From the NCBI RefSeq assembly GCF_005239225.2, contig NC_133300.1, positions 20,821,584-20,885,583 of the forward strand: a stretch of 64,000 nt of DNA. The letters are read 5' to 3'. Below are positions 22,685-33,844 of the stretch, piece by piece. The DNA is from Populus alba (Eukaryota > Streptophyta > Magnoliopsida > Malpighiales > Salicaceae). A program made the translations under genes and the position numbers. The notes under the pieces were generated by a model that was given only the letters and a program-made list of their open reading frames with translations, did not search any database and was not told the DNA's origin. The stretch's first letter is position 1. The number at the start of each line of letters is the position of its first letter.

Positions 22685-24800
22685 TTCATGGCTATGTTCA
22701 ACAGGGATGGGTTACATCCAACGTATGCTGGCAAGTATTCTTGCATGAACGAGCATGTGTACGAGGAATGAATCGAAGAGATTCATAATATCCATTTCTA
22801 CTGTGCTGTATTTTTCAAATAGTAATCATACCTCAGAGAATTAAAGAGTCATTTTTCAACTTACCATTTTCTTCTGTGAAAGTTATAGCTTCCCCTGTGT
22901 AATAGTTGGAAAATGAGAAAACAGTTTGTTCAATGAATCAATGAGCAGCTGCCCATCAGATTATGTTTGTTTTCCACTTTCCAATTTTTCGCCAGTTTGT
23001 GGAAGTTATTAGGCAGCTAGAATTTGTTCTGAAGATCATTTCAATTTCACTAGTATTATATATAGAATAGCATAGTTATAAAACTTGGCACTGTCAGGTG
23101 ATCCATTAACTTAAAACCTAACTCAAGCTAGGTTTTCTGTAAAATTGGAATGGATGTTGAGCAGTGGGACTTGGCTGAACAACACAATTAACTCTAAATA
23201 GAGAAAGCATTTTGCTTATGGATCAAAAGAAAGATGGGTTGTTAAGTAAATTCATAAGTCACTATATGATTATTTTTTATAAAATCAAAAATAATAATTT
23301 ATACTATAATTTTGGTTTAGTTGGGTTTGACTAGAAAAATGTTTTTTCTATTTTAAAATGAAACTTGATCTAGGTTAAATTTTACATCATAGTTTTCCGA
23401 GTTAACCTAACTTATGGGTTAAATAACTATATTGTAAGCAAACTAACCAATAACCCTTGACAAGCAAATAACAAAAAACATTCATCAGCTCAGGGAGATA
23501 AAAACACATTCATGAGTGAAATTGCAAGTATCAAGAGACAGGAGTAATGATTGGAATAAATATATCAATGGACTACATTTACTGCAATGACTCATGTGCC
23601 TTCCATTCCCCAATTTTTCCCATATATGTTCAAATATATCCATGAGCTTTCATTTCCACTCCAACACCATCCAAGGAGCGCAGCAGCATGAGTTTCAGGA
23701 CCATCATCAACAAGCTCCCCATCAACATGCTATCATAGATTTAATCCAAGGTACTTCCGAAGGATTTAACCTTTGCCTTTAGATGCTCTTCTTCTCTGTT
23801 TGCTCAGCTATGATATCTATCTGTCAAGTGTTTGAGGTGCTTTCTGTACAATTTTCTGTGTAGATAATGTGGATACCCTCTCATCATTTGGGACGTCATT
23901 GGCGGCTTGGCATAACCTAAGCCTTGTCTGAATTGCATGAGCTAAAGCCCATGCAACAGATGAACCTTGGAAAAAAAGGAGGGAGTTATCTTTAAAGAAA
24001 AAAACTAATTACACTAACTGTAATAACCTGAGGAAGAGAAGAAATGTTCTTGCTTCTGGTGATTTCATAGATTGCAATTGTTTAGATTAAATTGCTTGAA
24101 GAAAGGAAGATGTTGTTTTTAAGGATTAAGTCCTTTGTCATTAAAACTAAAATGAACAATCTTCTTGCAAATCATTCCTTAGGATTCCAACAACTTACTT
24201 ACATTTTCTTTGAAAATCTAGGAATTAAGAAAACAAGACTAAAAATCTCTAATTAAAATACTAGAACTAAGCTATAGAATAGAGTAACAACTAAGCAAGA
24301 CCATAGTTAAACGAAGCTGAAAAAACTAAAGAGAAGAAGGCAAAGAGCTATTGCAAGTTATGAAGAACATGTCCCATTCAACTCTTTTTTATACTTAGAA
24401 AACTAAATTGTTCAAGAAGAAAAAAGTTATTGTTCAAACTATTTATTAATGGTCTGACTAAATAAAAATAGATTGATAAAATATTAATTTTTTATAAGTT
24501 AAAAAATCATTTACAGCTAATTCACACCCAAACTCAAGCACATGCCCAAACCTAGGATAGAAACCGGAGGCTATTTCACTCTTCCTTTTCTTTTGTTATT
24601 TCACTCACTTTTCTTTTTTTTTTTTCTTTTCTTCTTGATTTTTTTATTTCCCTTTTTTTCCATTTTAATTTTTAGTCGCAATTTTTTTTATTTTGTTTTA
24701 TTTTTGAAAGCTTGATGTCAAAATTAAAATACTCCTAAGTCATAATTTAAAAAAAATTGACCGAATTATTATATTTATGAAAAATTGACCGGATTGTGCT

Positions 24801-24806
<6 letters not shown>
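22685..24806. other. PRORP 3' region and intergenic DNA
   Basis: No further gene recognised. A short frame at 23594-23782 shows no known motif. The sequence becomes AT-rich and low complexity after about 24400. Confidence 0.5.

Positions 24807-24884
<78 letters not shown>
24807..24884. repeat. (TA)n microsatellite, about 78 bp
   Basis: Uninterrupted TA dinucleotides. The 61-codon open frame across it is only alternating Ile-Tyr and is not a gene. Confidence 0.97.
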
Positions 24885-24886
<2 letters not shown>

Positions 24887-25999
24887 AAAAACAAAGTTTG
24901 GATACCGGGGGGGTTAAATTGGGTTACAACAGCTTTGTTGGAATCTAGTAGTAATAAATATTGTAAGTAGATAAAGCCATCGGAATTAGTAATTGTAAAT
25001 AAAATTTACAGCATGTTATTAGAGGCTCACTCTAAAGTATTAGAAATATTTTATTAAGAATTAGACTGATTATCCCTTCTTCTTATTTGGCAGCGTCAAT
25101 AGATTCCGGCAAAATTCCACTAGTCACTGTCAAAAATCTATTTTTGTTATCCATCACACACACACACACACAATACAAACAAAAAACATATGTAAAGACA
25201 CTACCATCAATAAATATTAATTAAATAATATATCTATATTTAAATTAAAATATTTATTTGTTAAAGTACTTTAAATAATGAAGTTTTTTTTTGTTATCAA
25301 TGATAAATTATTTATTCTTAAAATTTTATTGTTCATCTCTTGATGCAAAAATTGTTTACAATGCACATTCCATGATTTAAATAATACTACTTTAGTTAAA
25401 TGCATTTCTAAACAAGGTTTTTTAAATCAAAATAAATAAATTTAATAACCTCTCAATAAAACCAATCTAAGCTCTAGGTTTGGGAGGAATATAAAAACTT
25501 TAAAAATATGGAGAAAAACATTAAAAATTTAAGTTAAAAAAGAGTATCTAAAATCAAGAAAAACTTTATCTTGAACTTTTTATTCACCATCCCTTTTTTT
25601 ATAGTTGATTTTGGAAGCTAAAAATTTGAGGAATTAATTATGATATTAATCACATTAATTTTCACATTATCAACTTTTGATTAATGACAAAACCTATTCA
25701 TGCTTTGTTAAAAAAAATACTAAAAAAACTAATTAAATTATTTCTTTCATGGGTGGACAAAACAGTGGGTTGGACTAGAAGAAATAATTCTTTGCGGATG
25801 AAATCCAAACCTATAATTTGTATGCTCTAGTTTTTAAAAAACATAAATGTGCATATCAACGTATAAAAGTAGAATAACTTACAATACTTGTTTACACAAA
25901 ATAAATTTGAATAAGTCAATCTTTTGACTTCAAAATAATTTATTGTTTTATTTATGGTGCTAGCAGTGTGATTGTAATAATTTATTGTTTAATCTTTCA
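24885..25999. other. AT-rich intergenic, no gene seen
   Basis: Contains a short (CA)n run at 25155-25172. No coding sequence or clear repeat boundary found. Confidence 0.5.
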
Positions 26000-26530
26000 T
26001 TTGGTACATAGCTTAGCAATCAGCTTCCCATTAAAATTATGAGCATTATCAGTTACTAATCTTATTGGTAAGCTATAACAAAAAATCAAATCCTTTTCAA
26101 TGATTTTTTTTATTATTTTCTATGTCACATGGGCATAAGAATTGACCTCTATCCGTTTAGTGAAGTAGTGGGTGGTCATGAAAATGAATTCATGCTCATT
26201 GTTAGCTTTTGGATTGATTGGTTTTGTGACATCCAAACCCCATGTATCAAAAGGCCAAGTCAAGGTCATATCAAACAGTAATGTCGGGGGTACATTTATT
26301 TTATCACCATATATTTGACACTTATAATACTTTCTGATATAGTTTGCACAATTTCTCTCCATGGTCAACTAGAAATATCCAAATCTTGGCATTTATCTTG
26401 CCATCGTATGGCCATTGGTCTGGGTGGCACAGATTCCCTTGTGTACCTTCTTCATGGCTTGCTCAATTTTATTTTCATTCAAACATCTAAATAGAATCTC
26501 ATAAAATGACCTCTTATATATGATTTCTCT
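26000..26530 (-). mobile_element. Ty3/gypsy integrase remnant
   Basis: The minus strand encodes part of a retrotransposon integrase. First comes a zinc-binding region (KVHKGICATQTNGHTMAR, then NYIRKYYKCQIYGDK) of the H-H-C-C type. The start of the catalytic core follows (PFDTWGLDVTKPINPKA, then FIFMTTHYFTKRIEV). Further on, ITDNAHNFNGKLI is recognisable near 26010-26050. Stop codons interrupt it in the zinc region (MAR*MPRFGYF*). No LTRs, reverse transcriptase or Gag were found nearby, so only an old fragment remains. Confidence 0.87.
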
Positions 26531-28467
26531 GTCCAAGTAAAGTTTCATAGTCATTCTTCTCAAAGTCTTCTTATATATTTTAGAAGCCTTTTAAGGATAT
26601 TCTTGGTGCTGGAGAAACCTTAATTGACTTCAAACTTTTGATTTTTCTTGTAATTTTACCAATGATTTCAATCAATTGACTTGGTAAAAATTAAATTTAA
26701 TCTTTTAAAATTTTAATCTTCTCAATTAAGTCCAAATTAGGCTCTCATACTTAATGTTTCACCAATTAAACTCCTAATAAAATTCATTTGACCCAGCTAA
26801 AGTATAAACCTAATTAAATCTTTTAATTAGACTCAAAGTAATTCTTAAACATAATTAAACCTTTAATTTGGCTATAATTAAAACAAATTGACCTATTAAA
26901 ACATTAATTATGTCATTAGACTTATTTTTTATGCAGATTTGTCCAATAATAATTTAATTTGATATTGAATCTGTATTGTTTTTTCAATATTGAGTATAAT
27001 GGGATACAATTAGACTTCTAATTTCATCTAAAATTACAACTTGATTTTATGTATAACTGAAATCCTTTCTTAACTTGTTTTTTCCACATCGTCAATCTCC
27101 TAGCTATTATTATTTATTATTTATTTTTATATTAAAAAGGAAAAAAAATAAATTTATAGGGAAATAACCCTAAAATGGGTTATGAAAAAAATAAATAGAC
27201 ATCTCTTTATAAAGATATAATTAAATTAAATGATACTCTATTTTAGAAAAATAAAACTCTTCATTCCCTAGATATAACTTTTCCTTCACCTTAACAAAAC
27301 TCAAATTTAAGTTGGTAAAAATTAATCTCTTGTGGCCTAAAAATATTTTACAATGAACTAACACCCAAGCACAGGCTTGAGCAGAAGTTGAGTTAGGCTA
27401 GCATGTGTATATAAGTTTAAGCTCAAAACTCACTTTGTTTAGGTCATTTCTATTTTAAAAACTTAGGTGTTTTTCAGGCCCAATCTTAACTCTTAAACTA
27501 CACATTATATAAACACTAGGAAAATTTTATTTTTTTTAATGTGAGATAAAGATTTTTATTGGGTTTTAGATTTCACCAAAACATGTCAATCAAGGTTCTT
27601 TGAGATCAATTTTTTATTTATTATAATTTGTTTAAATCATATTAATGTTTTATATTAAAGAATATATATTGAAGATTAAATTTCAATATAGATATGATAA
27701 GAAAGAGACTCCATCACGACTTGTCTTCAATAATTTCTTTCAGAATCAATGCAATAAATTATAGTATTTTTTCTTAAATAGTGTATCTTATCATCAATAC
27801 TTGTTAGCGTGTTTGGAAAAGTTGTTCCTTCAAATTTATGTTTTTTATTTAAAATTATTTTTTATATTTTAAAATATAAAAAATATTATTTTAATATCAC
27901 AACAACAGTTATCAAACATATAAACAAAATCTTTAAAAATTTAAATTTAATATCATAAATTATCTTTCAATAAATAGTAAATTCATCCTTCCGTTTCATC
28001 CTTCTAAATAAAAATAACAAAAAATTAACATTAACAATAACAAATAAAAAAATTTAAAAAGAGCTCAGTTTTTTCACTGCTCATCAACCTCAGGTTTTTT
28101 AAGGTTGATTTCCTCTTTAGATCTCTAAATTTTTTTGTTATTTATATTTCACTCAATGAATTTTTTTTATATGATCATTACAAGTTATGTTGATATAGTT
28201 TTATGTGTTAGAACATGTTTTGCGATACATGTTCTTGTGAATATGGTATTACAAAGATTATTTTTACATTAAATTAAAGATCTCTAATATAAAATAGATT
28301 TTTAGGTTATAATTGAAAAGGAATTAAAAAAAAAAAAAACTAAGATCAAAATTGAAAAAAGAAAAAGAAAAAAGCATAGCCAGTTTCCTTTAATTTTACT
28401 ATTTAGGAGGTGCGTCTTTCTAACATTTTGGTCCTTGTAGTTTTCAAATCTTTCATTTCAATCAACA
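26531..28467. other. AT-rich intergenic DNA
   Basis: May include more of the decayed retroelement, but nothing definite was recognised. An AT-rich block near 27835-27910 resembles the dispersed repeat at 1690-1860. Confidence 0.45.
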
Positions 28468-28680
28468 AACCTAGTGTGTGTTTGTATTTGAGGTAGAGGT
28501 TGAGGTTTAGGTGTGGGACCCATTAAAAAACAAGAAAAAACAAGAAAAAATAGTTTTTTTGTGTTTGAGGTTTGTGCATAAATGAATTGTACCCAACCAC
28601 AACCTCAACCACAAAACAAACATTTGAACCCTTCACTGTAGTACCCATTAAAAAGCAAGAAAAAAACAAACACACTGTAG
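28468..28680. mobile_element. Candidate MITE with inverted ends
   Basis: The left end (tagtgtgtgtttgta, then gaggtagaggttgagg) is matched in inverse orientation by cctcaaccacaaaacaaac near 28605-28622 and aaaacaaacacactgta near 28664-28680. The size and imperfect inverted ends fit a small non-autonomous DNA transposon, perhaps hAT-like. No clear target-site duplication was seen. Confidence 0.4.
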
Positions 28681-28902
28681 TACCCTTCACAACCATACCA
28701 TTCAACAACAAAAAGCAAATCTTGATATGGTGTGTGATGATTAAAATTTGAGCTGCTTCTAGCATTTTTTTAAAATAATTAACTATTAAAAATTAATATA
28801 AATTATACTGAAATTTCATTTTTAACCTTTTAAATTCCTAATTTTTTTATTAAAAAAAATGCCCTTGTGAATATTGAACCACTAATTAATAAAATAAAAG
28901 TT

Positions 28903-28920
28903 TTATATATATATATATTA
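28903..28920 (+). promoter_or_regulatory. Possible TATA region of the CNL gene
   Basis: A TATATATATATATTA run about 160-175 bp upstream of the CNL start codon. Downstream, atcaaggaaaattc occurs twice with a 40-bp period (28938 and 28978). A TATA function is plausible by position only. Confidence 0.3.
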
Positions 28921-29077
28921 TCCCCGAACTAGGCTTTATCAAGGAAAATTCAATGCATAAGCTTAGTTATATCTTCAATCAAGGAAAATTCTTATCTCTT
29001 CTCTTTGCTTACCTGCAATTCTTTTGCATTTTGCTCTCACCATTTTTCTGCTCTCGTACCCTTTGCAAAGATTCTCT

Positions 29078-32000
29078 ATGGCCTTTCTAGGTGAGATTGG
29101 ATCAGCATTTCTCAAAAGTGCTGTTGATCTTTTGGTCCATAAGTTTAATTCTCCTGAGGTTCAGCGGTTCTTTCAACGCCAGAAGCTGCTTGAAGGACGA
29201 CTCCCATTCAAGTTGACAAAAAGTTTGAAATCCGTCAACAGCATACTCCTTGATGCAGAGTGGAAGCAGACCACCAAGGTAGGTGTGAAGGATTGGCTCG
29301 ATGATGTTCAACATGTTGTTCATGAAGCTGAGGACTTGGTGGACGTGATTTTTTGTCAAGCTCGAGGATCAAAGTTGAAACCTGGCTATTTTAACACCGA
29401 GGACGAAATTATAAACAACTTGAAAGATATTCTTGAGAGACTAAGAGGGTTAGAGGAAAGGGCTCGTACACTCTGTCTGATAAAGAGTTTTAAGGGAAGC
29501 CTCCCATGCTTGAGCTTTGTGGAAGCTGAGTTTGGATCAGAATTTCTCAGCAGTTCTATTGTTCTCTTGGTCCAGCAGTTGGGTTCTCCGATTGAATTTC
29601 GAGGTTCCTTCAGACGCCAAATTCTCATCGAAGGACTCTTCGAGAAGTTGAAGGAACCTTTGAATACTATCAAGATCATGCTCCCTGAGGCTGAGACAAA
29701 GCAGATCACCAATGAAGACGTGAAGAATTGGCTTCAACAAGCTACACATGCCGTGTATGAAGCTGGAAATTTGCTGGACGAGATTGTTCATGAAGCTGGA
29801 CGAGCAGAATTGAAATCCAGCTCTCAAAGCTATCTAGATAAGATCCAGAACGTTTTCACCTCTCTTTGTACTTCTAACGAAAACAATAAGGAAGAGACAA
29901 TGGTAGAAAACTTAGTCAAGATTTTTGAAAAGCTTGATATGTTGGCAAAAGAAGGGGAGAACCGCCACAATCTTCTACGGAGTGATGGACATTCATATAT
30001 TGATAATGGTGTTTATGGCAGGGACTGTGATAAAGAAACCATAATGCCCTTGCTGCTATCAGAAGATGCAAAAGGTAAAAGCTTAGAAGCAATTGTTGTA
30101 GAGGGTATTGGCGGTATTGGTAAAACCACGTTTGCTAAGCTTGTCTACCTTGATATGAAGGTACAAGAGTGCTTTGATCTGAAAGCATGGGTCTACGTCT
30201 CGCAAGAATTTGATGCTGTCAGGATAGTAGTAGATATTCTGAAGAATATTGGTTCATTCAGTGGTGTTACCATGGATGCAAATGAGCTTCAAAAGGAGCT
30301 TAAGAAAAGATTGACAAGAAAGAAATTATTGCTTGTATTAGATGAAGTTTGGAAGGCAGATGATCAGCATGCTCAATGGAACTTCTTAGTCACAGCTTTG
30401 GGATCTGCAGCAAAGGGGAGCAAGATCATCATTACAGCACGAAAGATGAGTCCTACTGTAGCATCAGTCCTGCCATCTGTTACACCTTTTAATTTGAAGG
30501 AAATAAGCGATGATGCTTGCTGGGCCTTGTTTTTAGAACATGCTTTTTGTGGTGAAGAAAGCCAGGCTCGTTTGCCATTTGATATAAATTTCCGTTCGAA
30601 AGTATTGGGAATGTGCGGTGGCATACCTCTACGTGCAATAATGATTGGGAAACACCTTCGGTGCAAACCAGATTTGTACTGGGAAGAAATATTGAGTAGG
30701 GAGGATCTTCAACAGGTCATTATTCTTGCTACTATGAAATTAAGGTATTATAGATTTCCTTCAAATCTTAAACAATGCTTTGTTTACTGCTCACTCTTTC
30801 CTAAGGATCATTCATTTCGAAGGGAGACAATTGTACTTTTATGGCTGGCTAATGGTTTTCTAGGAGGGGATACGGGGAAGAAAGAAGTAGGATACGGGTA
30901 CTTTCAAAAACTTGTAGCCTACTCTTTTTTTCAACAAAAAAGTGACGATACATCATCCTTTGTTATGAATGACCTGGTACACGGTTGGGCTAAAGTTTTA
31001 CGTGGAGATTTTTCTGTCAGTTTGGATGATGGTGATTCACATGTTTCGAGCAAAGCTCGTCACTTATGGTGTGGTAGCATAAGAAGATATGAAGACCTAA
31101 AGAATCTTGTGGGCGATGGATTTCACAGTTTCCGCACCATTTTGCCAATATCAAATGAGTCCTTTTGGGGAGATGTTAATGTTGAGAAACTTAAGGCATT
31201 CAATCGCCTACGGGTATTGTCTTTGTCTAATATAAATCAGTTGCCTGATGTATTTTGCTGGCTGAAACACCTACGACATCTTGAAATCTCTGGAGAATCA
31301 ATAAAAAGTTTACCTGATACTTTGTGCATGACGTTCACTTTGCAAACATTAATCTTGCGCCAGTGCCCAAATCTAGCTGAGTTACCAGCCGACATTGTGA
31401 AGTTAACTGAACTGTGTCATCTTGATATTACAGAAACAGGATTGCAACAGACGCCGCCACAAATGGGCAAACTAAAAAAGCTTGAAACGTTGACTGATTT
31501 TTTTGTGGGACAACAACATGGGTGCAGAATTGATGAGCTAGGAGAGCTTAGATATCTACTGGGAGAACTTCGTATTTGGAACCTTCAAAATGTTTCTCAT
31601 GGTCTAAATGCATCTGAAGCCAATTTGATGGGCAAGGATCTTAAGAAGTTAGAGTTAAGATGGAGTGGCAGGAGGGATACAGATGATTCTTTAACTGAAG
31701 AAGCTGTGCTTGAAGAATTGCGGCCTAGTGCAAAAGTGGAAGATCTTTCTATAATCGGTTACGGAGGTAAAAAACTTCCAGGATGGGTAGGACACACTTC
31801 TTTCGAAAATATGGTCGATCTGAGGCTTAGTGGATGTAAATACTGTGTCTCTTTACCATCTCTTGGTCAGTTAAAAACTCTAAAAACGCTGTTGATTGAA
31901 GACTTTTATAATTTAGAGTATGTTGGTGATGAGTTCTATGGAAGTCCCTCCACCCAAGGGAATCCATTCCAATCCCTTGAAAGCCTAACTTTTGAGAGGA

Positions 32001-33652
32001 TGCTGCAATGGCGTGAATGGAAATCTAAAGGCAGAGCTTTCCGAAGCCTTCAAGTGCTTTGCATCAGAAAGTGTCCAAGCCTAACAGCACTGCCCAGCGA
32101 CCTTCCTTCTTTAGTGGAGCTTGAGATTGCAAAATGCAAGCTTGTGGGTCCACCTTCTGGCTGGTCTCCTGCACCCATTAGTAAAATAATTCTGGTTAAT
32201 GATTTTCATAAGGTGCAGTTAGAGAAATTGTCTTCTGACTCGCGAAGTCTCACAGTCGATTCATTCCATGCCTTGGATTTTATACGTCAGGAAATTGGAG
32301 AGTGGGGTTATGCTTGCTCTACTTTACAAAACATTGACATCACTCGCTATCCCCTTGAGTTCTTCCCACTAAATCTTTTCCCCCAGTTAAAGCAACTTGA
32401 GATCAGCAGGTGTCCAAAGCTCAAATCCCTTTGTGGACCAGAGGAACTTCTTGGTGATTCCATGTCTACCGAATCCTTTTGCAGTGGCTGTCCGACTTTG
32501 GAAACCCTTGCATTATCAAATTGCTCAAGTTTTGAATCATTGTTTTGCTCCCTCCCTTCCCTTGTGAATCTAAAAATAGTTGCTTGTGGGAAACTTCAGT
32601 CATTGCCTGGGATGGATTTCTCCGCTCCATTAGAACCGCTTGCTGGCAACAGTAATGGGAATCCGGAAGTCTGCAAGTACCCCAAATTGAAAATTCTTTC
32701 ACTTGAACATTGCTCGAATTTTGTATCATTGTTTTGCTCCCTCCCTTCCCTTGTGAATCTAAAAATAGTTGCTTGTGGGAAACTTCAGTCATTGCCTGGG
32801 ATGGATTTCTCCGCTTCATCAGAACCGCTTGCTGGCAACAGTAATTGGAATTCGAAAGTCTGCAAGTACCCAAAATTGAAAATTCTTTCAATAGAACACT
32901 GCTCAAATTTTGAATCATTGTTCTGCTCCCTACCTTCCCTTGTGAATCTAAAAATAGTTGCTTGTGGGAAACTTCAGTCATTGCCTGGGATGGATTTCTC
33001 CGCTTCATCAGAACCGCTTGCTGGCAACAGTAATGGAAATTCGGAAGCGTGCGAGTATCCCAATTTGAAACTTCTTTCACTAGAACATTGTTCAAATTTG
33101 AAAACAGTGCATTGCCTCCTCCCTTCTCTTGAGAATCTGGAATTATATAATTGTGGTCAACTTGAGCCATTTCTCGGAATGGGTTTGTCTTCATCTTCTG
33201 GATTGAGTTCGCCTTCCAAATTAAAATCATTAGTGATCCGAGGTTGCAGAAAACTCCTTGCTGGCTGTGACAAATGGGGTATGGGTAGATTCCCTTCTCT
33301 TTCAACCTTATCATTAGATTACAGTGATGAAGTGGAATCCTCCCTCAAGCAACGTTCGTTCTTCCCCGCGCCGTTCACATTTCTTTCAATCTGTGATCTT
33401 CCAAATCTGACGTCTCTGGAACTTCAAGGGTTCACGTTCCTTTATGGACTCGAACTCAAAGACTGCCCTAAGCTCCAATCCTTGTCAGAAGGCAGCCTGC
33501 CTTGTGATCTCTTCTCTCTGTACATCAGGTCATGTCCCTTGATGGAACAGAGGTGTCAACAGGATACAGGGGAAGACTGGCCCAAGATATCTCATGTCCC
33601 CAATATATCGATTGGTTACCACAATTTCAATGTGAAGAGCAGGAGATTGTAA
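29078..33652 (+). CDS. CC-NB-LRR immune receptor (R13L1-like), double CC domain
   Basis: Intact intracellular NLR of 1524 aa in one exon. The ATG at 29078 is chosen because the pseudogene copies share its context (tttgcaaagattc then ATG); the frame is open upstream but lacks an ATG. Two Rx-N coiled-coil domains lie in tandem: residues 1 to about 105 (MAFLGEIGSAFL, EDVID-like VHEAEDLVDVI) and about 148-250 (VEAEFGSEFLSSS, VYEAGNLLDEI). NB-ARC motifs: P-loop GIGGIGKTT about 343-351, RNBS-A FDLKAWVYVSQ, kinase-2 LLLVLDEVW with D422, RNBS-B GSKIIITAR, GLPL as CGGIPLRA, RNBS-D CFVYCSLFPK, and MHD degenerated to MND (630-632). About 850 residues of LRRs follow, with a 63-residue module repeated three times from residue 1149. 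AATAAA lies at 33839. It should recognise pathogen effectors; the Asn in MHD could alter its off-state. Confidence 0.95.
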   Translation: MAFLGEIGSAFLKSAVDLLVHKFNSPEVQRFFQRQKLLEGRLPFKLTKSLKSVNSILLDAEWKQTTKVGVKDWLDDVQHVVHEAEDLVDVIFCQARGSKLKPGYFNTEDEIINNLKDILERLRGLEERARTLCLIKSFKGSLPCLSFVEAEFGSEFLSSSIVLLVQQLGSPIEFRGSFRRQILIEGLFEKLKEPLNTIKIMLPEAETKQITNEDVKNWLQQATHAVYEAGNLLDEIVHEAGRAELKSSSQSYLDKIQNVFTSLCTSNENNKEETMVENLVKIFEKLDMLAKEGENRHNLLRSDGHSYIDNGVYGRDCDKETIMPLLLSEDAKGKSLEAIVVEGIGGIGKTTFAKLVYLDMKVQECFDLKAWVYVSQEFDAVRIVVDILKNIGSFSGVTMDANELQKELKKRLTRKKLLLVLDEVWKADDQHAQWNFLVTALGSAAKGSKIIITARKMSPTVASVLPSVTPFNLKEISDDACWALFLEHAFCGEESQARLPFDINFRSKVLGMCGGIPLRAIMIGKHLRCKPDLYWEEILSREDLQQVIILATMKLRYYRFPSNLKQCFVYCSLFPKDHSFRRETIVLLWLANGFLGGDTGKKEVGYGYFQKLVAYSFFQQKSDDTSSFVMNDLVHGWAKVLRGDFSVSLDDGDSHVSSKARHLWCGSIRRYEDLKNLVGDGFHSFRTILPISNESFWGDVNVEKLKAFNRLRVLSLSNINQLPDVFCWLKHLRHLEISGESIKSLPDTLCMTFTLQTLILRQCPNLAELPADIVKLTELCHLDITETGLQQTPPQMGKLKKLETLTDFFVGQQHGCRIDELGELRYLLGELRIWNLQNVSHGLNASEANLMGKDLKKLELRWSGRRDTDDSLTEEAVLEELRPSAKVEDLSIIGYGGKKLPGWVGHTSFENMVDLRLSGCKYCVSLPSLGQLKTLKTLLIEDFYNLEYVGDEFYGSPSTQGNPFQSLESLTFERMLQWREWKSKGRAFRSLQVLCIRKCPSLTALPSDLPSLVELEIAKCKLVGPPSGWSPAPISKIILVNDFHKVQLEKLSSDSRSLTVDSFHALDFIRQEIGEWGYACSTLQNIDITRYPLEFFPLNLFPQLKQLEISRCPKLKSLCGPEELLGDSMSTESFCSGCPTLETLALSNCSSFESLFCSLPSLVNLKIVACGKLQSLPGMDFSAPLEPLAGNSNGNPEVCKYPKLKILSLEHCSNFVSLFCSLPSLVNLKIVACGKLQSLPGMDFSASSEPLAGNSNWNSKVCKYPKLKILSIEHCSNFESLFCSLPSLVNLKIVACGKLQSLPGMDFSASSEPLAGNSNGNSEACEYPNLKLLSLEHCSNLKTVHCLLPSLENLELYNCGQLEPFLGMGLSSSSGLSSPSKLKSLVIRGCRKLLAGCDKWGMGRFPSLSTLSLDYSDEVESSLKQRSFFPAPFTFLSICDLPNLTSLELQGFTFLYGLELKDCPKLQSLSEGSLPCDLFSLYIRSCPLMEQRCQQDTGEDWPKISHVPNISIGYHNFNVKSRRL
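32522..33090 (+). repeat. Three 189-bp in-frame LRR repeats inside the CNL
   Basis: Units start at 32522, 32711 and 32900 (period 189 bp, 63 aa). Each encodes CSLPSLVNLKIVACGKLQ and then LPGMDFSA. Units are nearly identical at the DNA level, including synonymous sites, so the expansion is recent or homogenised. A fourth, diverged unit follows. Confidence 0.95.
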
Positions 33653-33838
33653 CCTCTGTTAATATATTGATTATTATGGGGCCTGTGTCCCGAATGTGCA
33701 GGGCCTGTTGTGGTGTTTCGAAAGGTAGCCGTTTGACTTGCCTTGTGTGTATTTTATTTTTTTTTAGCTGTCAGAACATCCAGAGTGCATTGAGTGTACA
33801 GCGATGAGGATTTTGAGTCTCCAAAACCTCTATATTTT

Positions 33839-33844
33839 AATAAA
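33839..33844 (+). terminator. Candidate polyadenylation signal of the CNL
   Basis: AATAAA 187 bases after the stop codon, in an A-rich context. A further aaataaaat lies near 33931. Confidence 0.4.

Noticed and set aside
24785..24970. 61-codon frame across the TA microsatellite
   Set aside because: Encodes alternating Ile-Tyr from a dinucleotide repeat; not a gene.
29024..29077. Longer N-terminus for the CNL
   Set aside because: The frame is open upstream but contains no ATG (it would begin at TTG). The ATG at 29078 matches the start of all paralogous copies. The same reasoning applies to 36737 (DUF247) and 45094 (LRR kinase).
32466..33314. 282-codon open frame on the minus strand inside the CNL
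   Set aside because: It lies antisense to the LRR triplication and its internal repeats mirror the 189-bp units. It is an antisense shadow of the repeat; no recognised protein features.
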